Positions 52,601 to 64,000 of a DNA stretch of 64,000 bases are shown piece after piece. This DNA is from Hybos culiciformis (taxonomy: Eukaryota; Arthropoda; Insecta; Diptera; Hybotidae), in NCBI GenBank assembly GCA_964007475.1, contig OZ023274.1:54765678-54829677 (forward strand), written 5' to 3'. Numbering within the stretch: position 1 is the stretch's first letter; the number at the start of each line of letters is the position of its first letter. The notes beneath the pieces are model-generated. The model was not told the origin of the DNA. It did not search any database and worked only from the letters and a program-made list of their open reading frames with translations. Made by a program: the position numbers and the translations under genes.

Positions 52601-53196
52601 CCCTCTACAAATACCTACTCTCTATATAATGAAAGTAAATTTTAAAGGATAAATTATTAAATCAGAATTTTAAAAATTCGTTTTTTTTTTTAAAAAAAAT
52701 TTTTATTTTTTTCGAAAAAACCAAGAAAAAAAAAGTAACTAAGTATATAAAAGGGCACACATTTAGATAAATTATATTTATTGATGCCAAGGAAATATAT
52801 AAAATAATAAAAATAAAAGAATATAAATGTCTTGAGCAAAAGCATAAATAATTTGTGGTTTTTTTTTTTTGTGTAAAAAGAAAATAAATTTTTCTGGAAA
52901 ATAAATATTTCCATTATAAGGAGGACGACAGAAGAACAGAAAGCAAAGAAAATGAAATAAAAGAATATTAATTTATTTTTTTTATTATTCAGTTTTCTTT
53001 CTTTCCCTGACCAATACAAACTTCTGACGTTAAAGAAAATTAAATTGTTCTTTTTTCCGAAATTGAATTGAATTCTAACCATTCGAGAGAATTATTTGAC
53101 ATTTACTTCTTTTTTTCTTTTAGAATGGAGAAGAAAGGGTTAAAAATGAATTTATCTTACTTACAGCACATATGTTCAGAAAAATATATTTATTAT

Positions 53197-53230
53197 ATAG
53201 GGTGATGTACAGAAGTGTTCATACAGAAGT
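53197..53230. mobile_element. Possible Tc1-type terminal inverted repeat
   Basis: TAGGGTGATGTACAGAAGTGTTCATACAG has the layout of Tc1-family ends (start, then GTACAnAAGT.TTCATACA), judged from memory. TACAGAAGTG is repeated 15 bp later. The following 700 bp are somewhat less AT-rich and contain a 96-codon minus-strand frame (53910-53620) with no transposase motif I can identify. No opposite end was found. It could be a solo remnant or chance. Confidence 0.25.
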
Positions 53231-55170
53231 GGTAGACAAATAGATTTAAATTAAAAAAACTACATACATATTTTCTAATTTTTGAATATTCTAAATTATC
53301 TTTTCTTTGGAAAAAGGATTTAAATCCTCTTAAAGGCAATTTCCAACCATATAGAAGTTTAGTAAAATTATATCTCAAATACTCAAAATATTGATAGTTT
53401 TTGATGTTTAAATTTTAGTTTAAATGCATTGTAGAAGTTATAAAAGTTCTGACTCAGCTTTCTTGTACCAAAGAAATACATCGGTCTAACTTCTTTTATC
53501 TCTGCAAAATTTCATTTCTCCATTTTTTTTGGTACTCAATTATTTCGGTTGTAAGGTGTAACTTGTTTTTTAATACTATTTATTTGATTGTAATGATAAT
53601 ATAGCTAGCCCAGACAGGATTACCAAAAGGAACAGTTTTGAATCCATTGCCAATTTGAATGTAGAAGAGATTTTATACCGAAGTATATTTTTAACTTTTC
53701 CCATAAACCCTTTATGTACACATAGTAATTTCGTAAACACCTTATAATTTCGTTATTACGCAACCAAGGTCGGGTGTATCCATTTTGATTGTTAGAAAAC
53801 TTTATGGTTATTCTCAAACCACATAACAAAGATAAAAAAAAAATAAACAAATCGTAAAAATTTCTTAGAAAAAGAATTTTATTTTGGACCCAAGTGAAAA
53901 TTTCTAACATATAAATTTACCACAAAAAAAAAAAAGTTTTTACTTAACATTAATTTTCCCAAAAAAAAAGTAAACCATAATTAGTAAAATTACTAGAAAA
54001 AATTATTTGGTTTAAATATATGAAGAATATTATGCGTAGCAAAATGGTAAATTTTGGTTTAATTTGCAATAATAAAAAAAATTCTAATTTTTATCCTTAT
54101 TGGTTAAACTGTTAATAATGGCCATTAATAAATCATTTTAAATCAACTTTTTTATGAAATTGCTTGTTAAAACCTAACAGTTCTATTCAAAGAAAATAAT
54201 AGGAAACTAAAAACGTTTAAATTGATTCCCACTATCAAAAAAAATAAAATAATAACAATATATGTATGTAGATTTTGTGAAAAATGTCAAAAAGATTAAC
54301 ATTTATATTATGCCCTAACAAAAAAAAATTTTATAAGGACCAAAAAAAGGAAATGCTCAAAAAGTCACAGCCGAAAATAAACAAAACTCTATATCTCACT
54401 CTCAAATAAACGTAATAATTTTTTTTTTTAGTGAACAAATACCTAAAAGGATTTCAAAATCACGCACAAGGAATAAGTTATAAAATTTTGTTGCCAAGGA
54501 TAAGCAGAAAAAAAAAACGACGAAAGAAGGATAAAGATTTATGAAATGTTAATTTTTGCACATACAAAAATTCTTCTTTTCTTTTCATATATAATAAATT
54601 TTCTAAATATAAAATAATAAAATAAAAAAAAATTATATGATTATAGTAAATAAAAAATAAAATAAAATTTACATAAAACATCAAAAAATACTTATTTTTC
54701 TTGTGTTTTGAAACATATAAAAATAAAACAATTCTTGTCATTTTTATACATAAATAAAAATATAATATCCTTTTCTTTAAGGCATTTTATATATAAATAA
54801 AGTTTAAATAAAATAATCTAAAAAAAATTAAATCTGAGAAAACTCACATATGATTTTTTTTTGGACTTCAAAAAAAAAAAGAAACAAAAAGAAAAATCTA
54901 AATCTTATTATTTTCAAATATCACAAATTTTAAACAACAAAAAGGATTTTTTAATTTAATCATAAAATTTTTTACGTATATATTTCATTTCGGTTTTTTT
55001 TTTTTAAATAAATATCTTCAATACTCATATAATTATAAAACTCGACCAATTTCACATATACAAAATGTTCTTTATTTGTTTAATTATTTCTTTTTATATA
55101 TTATCAACAGAAATAGGGTAGTGTATTATGTACAACAAAATTATAAGATTCAAAATCATCTGTAGGAAAT

Positions 55171-55263
55171 ATGTTTCAAAATTCACAAGAAGCGGCTGCG
55201 AAATTAATGGTGTTATACAGCACTGTTGAAGGAAGAAAAATAATACGGACTGGGTTTCTTTAA
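55171..55263 (+). other. Small open frame of 30 codons, unrecognised
   Basis: ATG at 55171 opens MFQNSQEAAAKLMVLYSTVE and continues to TAA at 55261-55263. Codon composition is more protein-like than most chance frames here. It has no recognised relatives and sits 20 bp from the exon-like segment on the opposite strand, so both may belong to one old insertion. Confidence 0.15.
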
Positions 55264-55283
55264 AACAAGAAAAAAATAATACA

Positions 55284-55355
55284 CTATTTAGCTATATCAA
55301 AAGCTTGAAATTCAACTACATGGCCCGTCGTTAGCCCAAATACAAGAAATATGTT
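55284..55355 (-). other. Candidate terminal coding exon of an unknown minus-strand gene
   Basis: On the minus strand a strong acceptor, ATATTTTTTTTCCAG, is followed by a 24-codon frame reading NIFLVFGLTTGHVVEFQAFD, then IAK and TAG at 55286-55284. The sequence is well mixed and partly hydrophobic. I do not recognise it. No upstream exon with a matching donor was found between here and the window end, so it may be a fossil, a 5' UTR exon of KCNQ that happens to be open, or chance. Confidence 0.25.
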
Positions 55356-57678
55356 CTGGAAAAAAAATATAATTTATTTACCATTATCATTAATATTACA
55401 TTACTCAACGTTAGTATTAATGAAAAATATCCTTAAAATGCTCAAAGAACTCATTGTACAATAATTGAAATATACTAGTGGATAATTACAACCGCGGTCA
55501 AACTTATCTCCTTAGACCCCACTAAAGTTTTAAAAATTAAAACTTTAAAAATTTAAATTTTTCAAATCATTACAGCCACTAACGATTCTAATTAAAAAAT
55601 TAAAAAAATTACCATGTCCTTGAGACGTGTTACAGCAAAAAAAAATAAAAAATTAAATAGAAAACTACTATGAATGAACTCTACTTTTTTTTTCTGGAAA
55701 ATGTTTACGTTTTTTGTTTTTCTTTTTTTTTTTTTGAATAGATAAAAACAAGAAAATCATTTTTCTTTTGCATGTGCAAAAAAAAAAAAAGGAAAAATTG
55801 TTTGTTTTTTCTGTATTTAAAAAGCAGAAAAAAAAAAAAAACAAAAATCCTTTAACAAAAGGGCTAACAACTTGTTATTATTTTTTGTTTGTTCTACTAC
55901 TACCTACCTACTATCATTATATGTAGTATATAGTATGTAGTTGTCATTTAATATTCTGATCAGAAATAGGTTGTTGAACAAAAAAAAATAAGAAAACAAA
56001 AAAATCTTAGTAATAATTTTTATTATGAATTTTATTATTTCAAAAAATTGACAATAAAAAAGTCATTACTGGAGTTTTTATTACAGCCAGGATCTCTGTA
56101 ATTTTTTTTTTATTTTTCACCTGCAAAAATTTACAATAAAACCGGGGGTGTGTAGGTTATTACTATTATATATATATATTTATCAAAACAGGAATGAAAA
56201 AAGAAAACAAATTATGTATTTATTTAATAATAAAATAAAATATAATATTAACATTTTAAATTGGAATTTTTTTTTTTATTTTTTCATTTATCATGTGCTA
56301 AGCTTTTCACTTTTATTATTTTGATAATAAAATAGCGCCGCGCGATATTTAAAATTAATCCATTTAAATATGCGTATTATTATTATGCTTATTATTAATA
56401 TCCCTTGCGCAAAATTCGAGAATGAAATTGAAAAAAAAAAAAATTATTATTGACAAATAAAAATTTGACATTAATGTAGATAATTTTATTTCATAAAAAA
56501 AAAGCTAATTTTTAATCAAAAATTTATATCTTTTATATCCGTATGTTTTTTTATCTTTCCGAACATAAAATTTTCATAAGAAGCGTATGGGGAGTAAAAT
56601 TTTTCAGTTTAATCAGTATTAAAAATTCGATAAAATTTTACACTTATTTTTGTCAATATTATTATTCAAAAGTAAATTTCCTGACTAACAGTTCTCAGGC
56701 AGAATTAAAAAGTCGATTTTAGATAAATATATCACATTTCACCTTCTTATGGCGTGTAAGAATTTACATTTACGTACAAAATGATGATTGAGATCCCAAA
56801 AAGTTTTCCCAAATAACTTTTTCCAATAATTTTCTCAAACCATTTTTTTTTACTACTACCTAAAATTATGAAATATGAAATTAATTTTCCATTCAAATGA
56901 ACATTATTGTTATATCCTTATACAGGCATTTTTATATATTAAAGTTCGATTACAAAAAATATGTCAATATTAATTTTCATTGAAAAGGGATAATTTTAAT
57001 GAAACATTAAATTATTGAATAAAAATAAAAAAAAATAAAATTATAAATTTAAAAAATTTCCAGAGCTGTAATTTCTTTTGAATTTTTTCCTGAATTCTTA
57101 ATAAGTCACAAAAAGCCTGTTTCCGTGTGTAAAATATAATAAAGCAATAAATTAAATAAAAAGTACTCATTTATTATGTTCCGAGAAAATTTTGAAAAAA
57201 TATATTACATTTCCATTTCATTTTGAAAGAAAATTTTTTTTGGAATGGTTTAAAGCTTTATATATACTTTAGCTTTTTCATTAAAAAGAATTAATAATTA
57301 CAAACAAAATAATAAATTTAATATGAATTCGAATTAAATATTCTAGTGTGACAAAAATCTGAATATTTTATTAGAAATATGAATATAATGTACAAGGATA
57401 TAGATTTAAATAAAATGATATACCTAGGCTTTCAATAAATTATACCTATATATATAGATAAATGACTATTTTGTTATAAATTTTTATGATTTTATAATCG
57501 TTGTTTTCAAATTGATACTAATCCGTAATTAGTAAATTTCTTATAATTTTTTAGAGTTAGTGTTTTACAAAATTATTTTTATTGAAAACTATACTTTGTG
57601 CTTTCTAAGTTAATTTTCCCATTGGAATAATTTTTGGTTTAAAAATTTCTGGAAATCTATGCGAACTTGGAGCCCCCG

Positions 57679-57695
57679 CCCCCCCCCCCCCCCCC
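57679..57695 (+). repeat. Poly(C) tract of 17 bases
   Basis: GAGCCCCCG is followed by 17 uninterrupted C, in DNA where C and G are rare. The complementary strand is G17. The exact length may vary or be misassembled. Confidence 0.9.
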
Positions 57696-59527
57696 AGGAA
57701 TAATTCAAGCGTTATTGAGAATCATAATTTAAGGATTAAGGAGAATTCATTTTGGGGGAACGTGGAAATATAAGCATTATTAATCATTTTGATTCACTTT
57801 TCCCATTAAATTTTGAAATTTGTGTTCATAAAATCATGAAATATATAATTTAAAAAATTCTATTATAAAATCATATATTTATGTTTTTTGTTTACTTATT
57901 GGATTTCCACATAAATAAGTATCTAATTCTATGGTATATGTTTATAATATAAATTTACCACAAATTTAGTTACCATAAGCTTATTGGATTATTTAATTTT
58001 TTCCACATTTATTTTTATTTTGATATTTCTCAAAGAAAAAAAAAATTGTTTTTTTTAATTATTATAATCAGAGTTATGTTTTTTTTTTTAATGGTTAATA
58101 ACTATTTTTAGAACACGTTTTAGTTAAAATAAAAGAATTACGAAATATTTGGATATAATAATTTTATTCTACATAGAGTTAAAAGTTAATTTTCATTAAA
58201 AATATTACGTTTTACTTAAACAAATTAATACACTGTGAGAAAAAAAAAAGATGAAACATTAGAACTGACATGAGAAAACAAAAATTATACATCAGTGACG
58301 AATAATTGCACACTAAAACCAATCAAGAAGGTAACGAAAATTTTACGGTCGGATTAAAAAAAAAAAACATTATAAGTAAATTGTGAAGAACATAGTTTGA
58401 TGCATGAATATTAATTTAAATATAGTGTGATAGTTGTATAATATTATTATGTCGTTATCCTGCACAACGAGTGGGCTCAATTCAATCTTCAGATAATTTG
58501 TTCGGATAATTTATCCGTTTTTTTTTTGTCTAACTTTTTTCCTATTATTTTTTATTTTCAGTGTAAGGATTAATATTGAAAAAAAAAACTCACAAATTTT
58601 TCCTTTTTAATACATACTATCAAGATTGACATTTATTACTATTAATCCCTGAACAAAGTTATTCAGTATTTAACTATTATTTAAGTAGGTAATTATAAGG
58701 GTAAAAAAAAAGTTTTTTGAAAATAAAGTTTTTTCTTGTGAAAACTATATATATATTTTTTTTTTGTTACCTGTATAAGAGTAACGATAATACCAAAACT
58801 TAAATGTGTTTAGTTTAGTACAAAATAAAAAATTATTAAAGAAATTAAAGGTAAAATTAACTTAAAAATGTATATAATTAATGGAAAGGATGAAAAATGT
58901 CCTTAACAAAATTTATCGCAGGCTTTATACATATTATCCTTAGCACTAATGTTTATTTCCAAAAAAAAAATAATAATCTCAAGGGCAAAATATATTGTAA
59001 AAAGTAGAGAAAAAAAAATTAAATCATAATGAGATTTGAATTCTCCAAACACTCATTAAGAATTTAAGTAAAAAGATTCATAAACAAATTTAATCTAAAA
59101 GCATTTCATAGACAAAGTTTTCAATTTTGTAGAAAATATAATTTTTATTCTTTTTACAATCAAAAATTCTAACTTTCAATGTAAAAATTAAGGTGTTTTA
59201 ATCATTATTTTATTTTGGCTGATAATTATCAACACAAATTTTCACTCATCCAATGACTCTGGTTTTCATTGATTTTAAAATAAAGATCACTAATTTTATA
59301 GCCAATTCAAGTAATTATTATTTAAAGAATAAGTAATTATTTCTTATAATAATTTTTAATCAAAAATTTAATATCATACTTGTTTTAAACTAAAAATAAT
59401 AAAATAACATTTCTAAAGTTCCATAATAGTATTTATAACTATAATTTTTCATTGCTACAGCCAATAAAAATATGTACAATACAATTTCAGCAACGCTCCC
59501 TGATATTTTTAGTGATTTGTAGTAGTA

Positions 59528-59640
59528 CATACGGCCAAATCAGCCGTTATCCACCTTTGGCCAGTCGGCCCAGGACAAGTTAGCGACCAAACCAAAAAGT
59601 TCCACAACATATTTTTGGCTTTTGTACTCATGCCATCATC
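59528..59640. other. GC-rich patch with short inverted repeat, unrecognised
   Basis: This patch stands out from its flanks in G+C. GGCCAAA (near 59533) and TTTGGCC (near 59556) form a 7-bp inverted repeat. Both strands have a short protein-like frame: plus, STFGQSAQDKLATKPKSSTT; minus, KYVVELFGLVANLSWADWPK, then VDNG and a stop. Neither has good splice signals. A mobile-element fragment or conserved non-coding element is possible. Confidence 0.25.
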
Positions 59641-62600
59641 AGTGATATTAGAATTAATTTTTTTCTACAATCTTTGCTAATGTATTTTTTTTAATTTTTT
59701 TTACATGTTAAAATTTAGTTCAATGAACTAAAAATAAAAAAAAAATCTTAATTAATTTAATATATGAAAATGAACTTCAATTATGTCAACAAACAGTTTT
59801 TGAACATACCCGATGTATTTATATATACATTAATAATTCCCTAAGTGATATTACACACTCCTAAAGGTGTTGACAGAGCTAATATTTTATTATTACATTA
59901 TTATTCTTAATTTTTATCAACAACAAAATAAAAAAATAAAAAAACATAAATACATATTATTAATTCAATTTAATATAAAATTATGTACATATTTATATTG
60001 TCATTTTAACATATTTATGTGTCATTGTACATTATATTCTATCTGTATAGTCAAACAAAATTGAATATTCAAGTACTCTACTTACACTTCTTTTAATAAT
60101 ATCGAATTGAATTTTTTTTTTTTTTTTTTTTTCGTTTTGAAAATCAATAAATAATAAATTACTATTACTTATTTTATTTATGTTGTACACACAAAAATAA
60201 AAAATATACAAATTGTTTTCATTTAGATATTTTTGTTTACAAAATATATGTTGTATGTGTATATTTAAACAAAGTATAAATCAATAATTCTCATATAAAT
60301 GTTATACATATAATTTAGAAGAGAGAACAAGCATATTAAAATAATAATAATAATATTTTCTCATTTATTGTTATCGGCTAGTCATATAATGGCAAAACAA
60401 ATCAAAAAAAAATATAAAATTGTATTTAATGCGAATAAGTTTTTTTTTCTTTTTTTCTTTATTTTTATTATTTTTTTTTTTCATAAAAATTAAATCTAAT
60501 ATTACAATTGAGCATATAAAATAATGTTTATATAATGTACATTATATTTTTTTTATAATAATAATTTTCAAAATATCAAGTCAAGTGAAAATTTAATTGA
60601 CATTTTTAATGAAACAAATCAATTGGAAAAATTGACATTTAAAATTAAGTATATGTATGTATAAGAATATGAATTTTTTTTAACATTATCAGAAATTAAA
60701 GGATCTTATGTTTAAAGTAGATATATAATGTAATGTACAGTAAATTTTATATAGCCGGGATACAAAATCGCAAAACTGACATATTTAATTTGAATTTAAT
60801 AGTACAAACTTTTATTGAACATTCAACAAACTAAATTTCCAAAGAACAAATCCAAGATCTAAATCGCATTTTACTTTCTGTCATTCTTTGTGCCACCATA
60901 TACACTGAAAACTTTTGAATTATGCTATTAGATGCTAATATATATAGCCGAAAGCTCTCTATGCGAAATCATGTGAAAAAAAGATTTAATTAATACCTTT
61001 TAGTTAAAAGAATATACCCGCCGGAAATATTCGCTGGTACTGCCTACAAAATAACGGCCAATAATAATAACAATAAATTTATTTAACTTTTACCTTCCTT
61101 TTCATTTAAATAATAATAATAAAAAAAAAGTATAAAATTAAAAATCAATCGAAAAAAAAAGAAATAAAATAAAAAGGTTCCAAGTTTATTATACAAAAAA
61201 AACTTTTAAGACCTTTTTTTTTTGTTTCCAAAATCTTTGCCTTAAAGTTAGAAAAATGTTTTTAAAGTATGTATAGCGAAAAAAATTTCTATGAAAATTT
61301 TTTAATACACGTTTTTAGGCAGTTATTTGAAAGCGCCTCCACAGGAAGTATACAACAATTTATAACTTGTGTTTCTTTTTTTTTTGTTCATTTCCATCAA
61401 TATTTGATCATTGGGTTATTTTTGACGGCAACAAAAAATATTTCAATAAACATAATTATTAATTTTTTTTAATGGTTTCTCAGTGGTTCAAAAAATATAA
61501 ATTTAAATATCTTTTAATGAATGTTTCAATTAAAAAAAAAAACAAAAAAAAAATACACAGAATTTTTTCAAGCTTAATGGAATAAACTTAGAATATAAAA
61601 ATAATAAAAAAAAAAAAACAAAAACTTTTTTGATTTTAAATTAATTGGAATAATAAAAAAAAATTGTTTTTTTTATTAAATATTTATAATACAGCATTTT
61701 TAAATTAAACATAAATTTTTGTTATTGATGTATCTTTGCCACTGAATAGGGTTGTTCAACTTACACATTAATAACTTACTTATACTTGACAATATTTTAG
61801 CTTTAAATTCTGTTTTTATTTTGATTCTATATATACTTAAAAATCATCGTACAAGCCCAACAGAACTTCTTATAAAAATAATATAAGGCTTAATCTAAAG
61901 AACATATAATTTCTGTGAAGAATTTGATTAAAATTTCATAAAATTCTTTTAATATTCGAAGTATGACGTCTTTTCGTTAAACATTTGATCCAGGAAGGAT
62001 TATAAATCACATTCAAGCTTTCGCAGGATTTTAGTGATGTTTTGTTAACCTGCAATACTGAAGTACATAATTAACCCCACAGGATCAAAGTATCAATTTC
62101 ATTCAGTTTAAATATAAAAATATAGTTCACTCAATAATGATAGATGTCAAATGAATCATTATTCTTTAAAGTTTAATCAAATAAGGTTGATTTAGGGTTA
62201 CATTATCTGCTAATAAAAGACATATATCATCATCCATCACCTAAACAAACTTAAACTCAAAAAAATGTCAAAACAGTTGTCGCTACGGATCTTCATGGGC
62301 GTTATCTTTTTACTCTATCCGGGTACTTATGCAAAGAAACTTTTCTTCTTTTTTCATCAAAACTTCTAACCGCACCAAATAATAAAATTAATCAAAAAAT
62401 ATTTGAACAAAATTTAAAAATAAAAAATCAATTTTAACCTTGAAATCATAATATTCGGCTTATCTCTTTAACAAGCCTCTTCTTCTTTAATAAAAACAAA
62501 ATTATGAATTGAGAGAAAATAAAATCTGTAAAAAATATTTGTTATTTTGTTTTTTTTCCTAATTTTTTTGGCAAATTTATTATGCTTTCCTAAACAAATT

Positions 62601-64000
62601 TCATTTTAATTCACATGAGGCCTATTTAAAATTTTAATGTATAATATGCGAAAATATTTTTTTTCGACTAAAGGTAGGATTTTATTATTATTCTTTATTT
62701 TTCTGTCTATTTAAAAAAAAAAAGTTGTTTATTTAAATTTAATGGAAAATATTCATATTAATGGCACTGACTGACTTTAAGCATAAACATTTTTATTAAA
62801 AACATACTTTTTATAATGAATATATTTATTATATATATAATCATATGTGTATAAAAATAAATTATACTTTTATAGCTAAATTTGTCTAATAAATACATGT
62901 ACATATATATAAAAAAAAAAAGAAGAAAATGTTATTATAATTTTTCGGAAAAAAAAAATCATTAAAAGGCATTCATTCTATGGTTAAAATGTTAAAAACA
63001 CAAAAAAAAAAAAATATTAACATTTCTTTCTGGCACGCAACCTTTTTTTTTTTTTTTTTTTAAGAGGATTATTGACCGAATTTTTATATGTGTATACAAT
63101 TTTGTATGTTTAATTATAATTTTGTTAGAACAAAAAAAATGTTTTGCAGCAAAAGCTATGAAGCCCATTATCTCAAACAAACTTATAGCAAAAATCAATT
63201 GAGGTTGGAAATATATTTTTTTTACGACAAAATATATGGAATAGTTTTTAAAAATTTTTTTGCGCGGGAACTATATAATATATTAGTTTCAATTGAAAAG
63301 GAATGTCTTTACACCAGCTTTAAAAGATCTTTGAATTTTTTAATTAAAAATAAATATCCAAAGTAAAAATGTAAAAAATCTACTGACTTTAACAAAAACC
63401 GCTTTACAATTAGGCGTGAAATCATAAATTTGAAGAAATAGTACCAAATAACAAAAAAATAATAAAGTTAGTATTTAGAGATTCCCGCCACTTTTTGATT
63501 TTGACAATAAAATTGTAAGAAAATATAAACAAAAAATTAGGATCAAAATTTCAGCAAATGCGTCCTAAAAAGTCACTCTTAAAAAATTATAATGTGTCTC
63601 AATTAAATTAGAAAATACGATAAATCAAGATTTTAAATCAATTTATTTCAACAACCCACATTCTCTTTAAATTGTATATATTCTTCCCTGTCAAAAAAAA
63701 AAAAAAACAAAAATAATAATAATTGAAATTCGAATCAAAAGGGGCATTTTGTTGTCATTAATTTCAATGTACATATCTTAATTTCTATATACAACAACAA
63801 CAAAAAAAATTGTGTCCATAAAATGATTAAAATAAAAATTTTACAAAATTTTATTTTCATCTCTCTTCTGGGCAGGTAACATAAACTTTGTATATTAAAA
63901 ATCTATACACAGCACACGTACTCTGACGTACATTAAACATAAAATTATAATTATTTCAGGAAAAGAAACAAAAAATTTTTAATTATACTTTAGTAAAGTA

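Larger units (their letters stand above)
36958..55283. other. Gene-free AT-rich DNA between the satellite array and 55.3 kb
   Basis: No convincing exon was found. The stretch contains homopolymers (A20 at 39824-39843, A17 at 42239-42255, A17 at 46019-46035), microsatellites and the hairpins listed separately. Slightly GC-richer but unrecognised patches lie near 41.85, 43.8, 46.6 and 49.4-49.7 kb. Chance open frames are mostly Phe/Lys/Ile/Tyr-rich. Confidence 0.55.
55356..64000. other. Gene-free AT-rich DNA at the right end
   Basis: No supported gene was found. The stretch contains the poly(C) tract and the GC-rich patch at 59.5 kb listed separately, plus long T runs (T21 at 60112-60132, T19 at 63043-63061). 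A 92-codon plus-strand frame at 63088-63366 has ordinary AT-biased composition and no motif, so it is not called. Confidence 0.5.

Noticed and set aside
52690..53082. A 130-codon minus-strand frame with apparent membrane-like stretches.
   Set aside because: The hydrophobic runs are poly-Phe/Tyr from T-rich DNA; no domain, splice context or balanced codon use.
61780..61820. A mini-exon on the minus strand between an AACAG acceptor and a GTAAGT donor.
   Set aside because: It would be about 30 bp, with AT-biased content and no partner exons; such site pairs arise easily by chance here.
63088..63366. A 92-codon plus-strand frame near the right end.
   Set aside because: AT-biased residue use, no recognisable motif, no neighbouring gene structure.

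Overview
The window looks like nuclear DNA of an insect, most likely a fly. It is extremely A+T-rich (about four-fifths by eye), has many homopolymer A and T runs, and its one gene has several very short introns (63-91 bp) with canonical GT..AG ends. The species cannot be named from the sequence alone.

One protein-coding gene can be supported. It lies on the minus strand between 30403 and 21905 and encodes a voltage-gated potassium channel of the KCNQ (Kv7) family. Nine coding exons join in frame through canonical splice sites into a protein of about 859 residues (854 if the alternative exon 6 acceptor is used). All family landmarks are present: S1-S6, a charged S4, a TTIGYGD selectivity filter, the PAG hinge, calmodulin-binding helices A and B, and a C-terminal coiled-coil assembly domain. 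S4 (R-R-Q-R-H-R), S5 and the C-terminus resemble vertebrate KCNQ1 more than KCNQ2-5.

Layout. From 1 to 21.9 kb is AT-rich DNA downstream of the gene, with a diverged direct-repeat pair (0.44/0.80 kb), short hairpins and microsatellites, and one unexplained GC-richer open patch near 19.3 kb. From 21.9 to 30.4 kb is KCNQ; its largest introns are 2.3 and 2.8 kb, and the latter holds a possible mariner-type remnant at 23.86 kb. From 30.4 to 64 kb is DNA upstream of the first coding exon (5' UTR intron, promoter or intergenic). It contains no convincing gene. Its most striking element is a nine-copy tandem array at 35.49-36.96 kb with a monomer of about 174 bp and visible two-unit and four-unit higher-order periodicity. 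It also has a perfect 16-bp-stem hairpin at 40.78 kb, a possible Tc1-type terminal repeat at 53.2 kb, a small exon-like segment at 55.3 kb, a 17-C homopolymer at 57.68 kb and a GC-rich patch at 59.5 kb.

No rRNA, tRNA, CRISPR array or intact transposon was recognised. The strongest candidate for something undescribed is the satellite array, whose copies are organised at more than one level.
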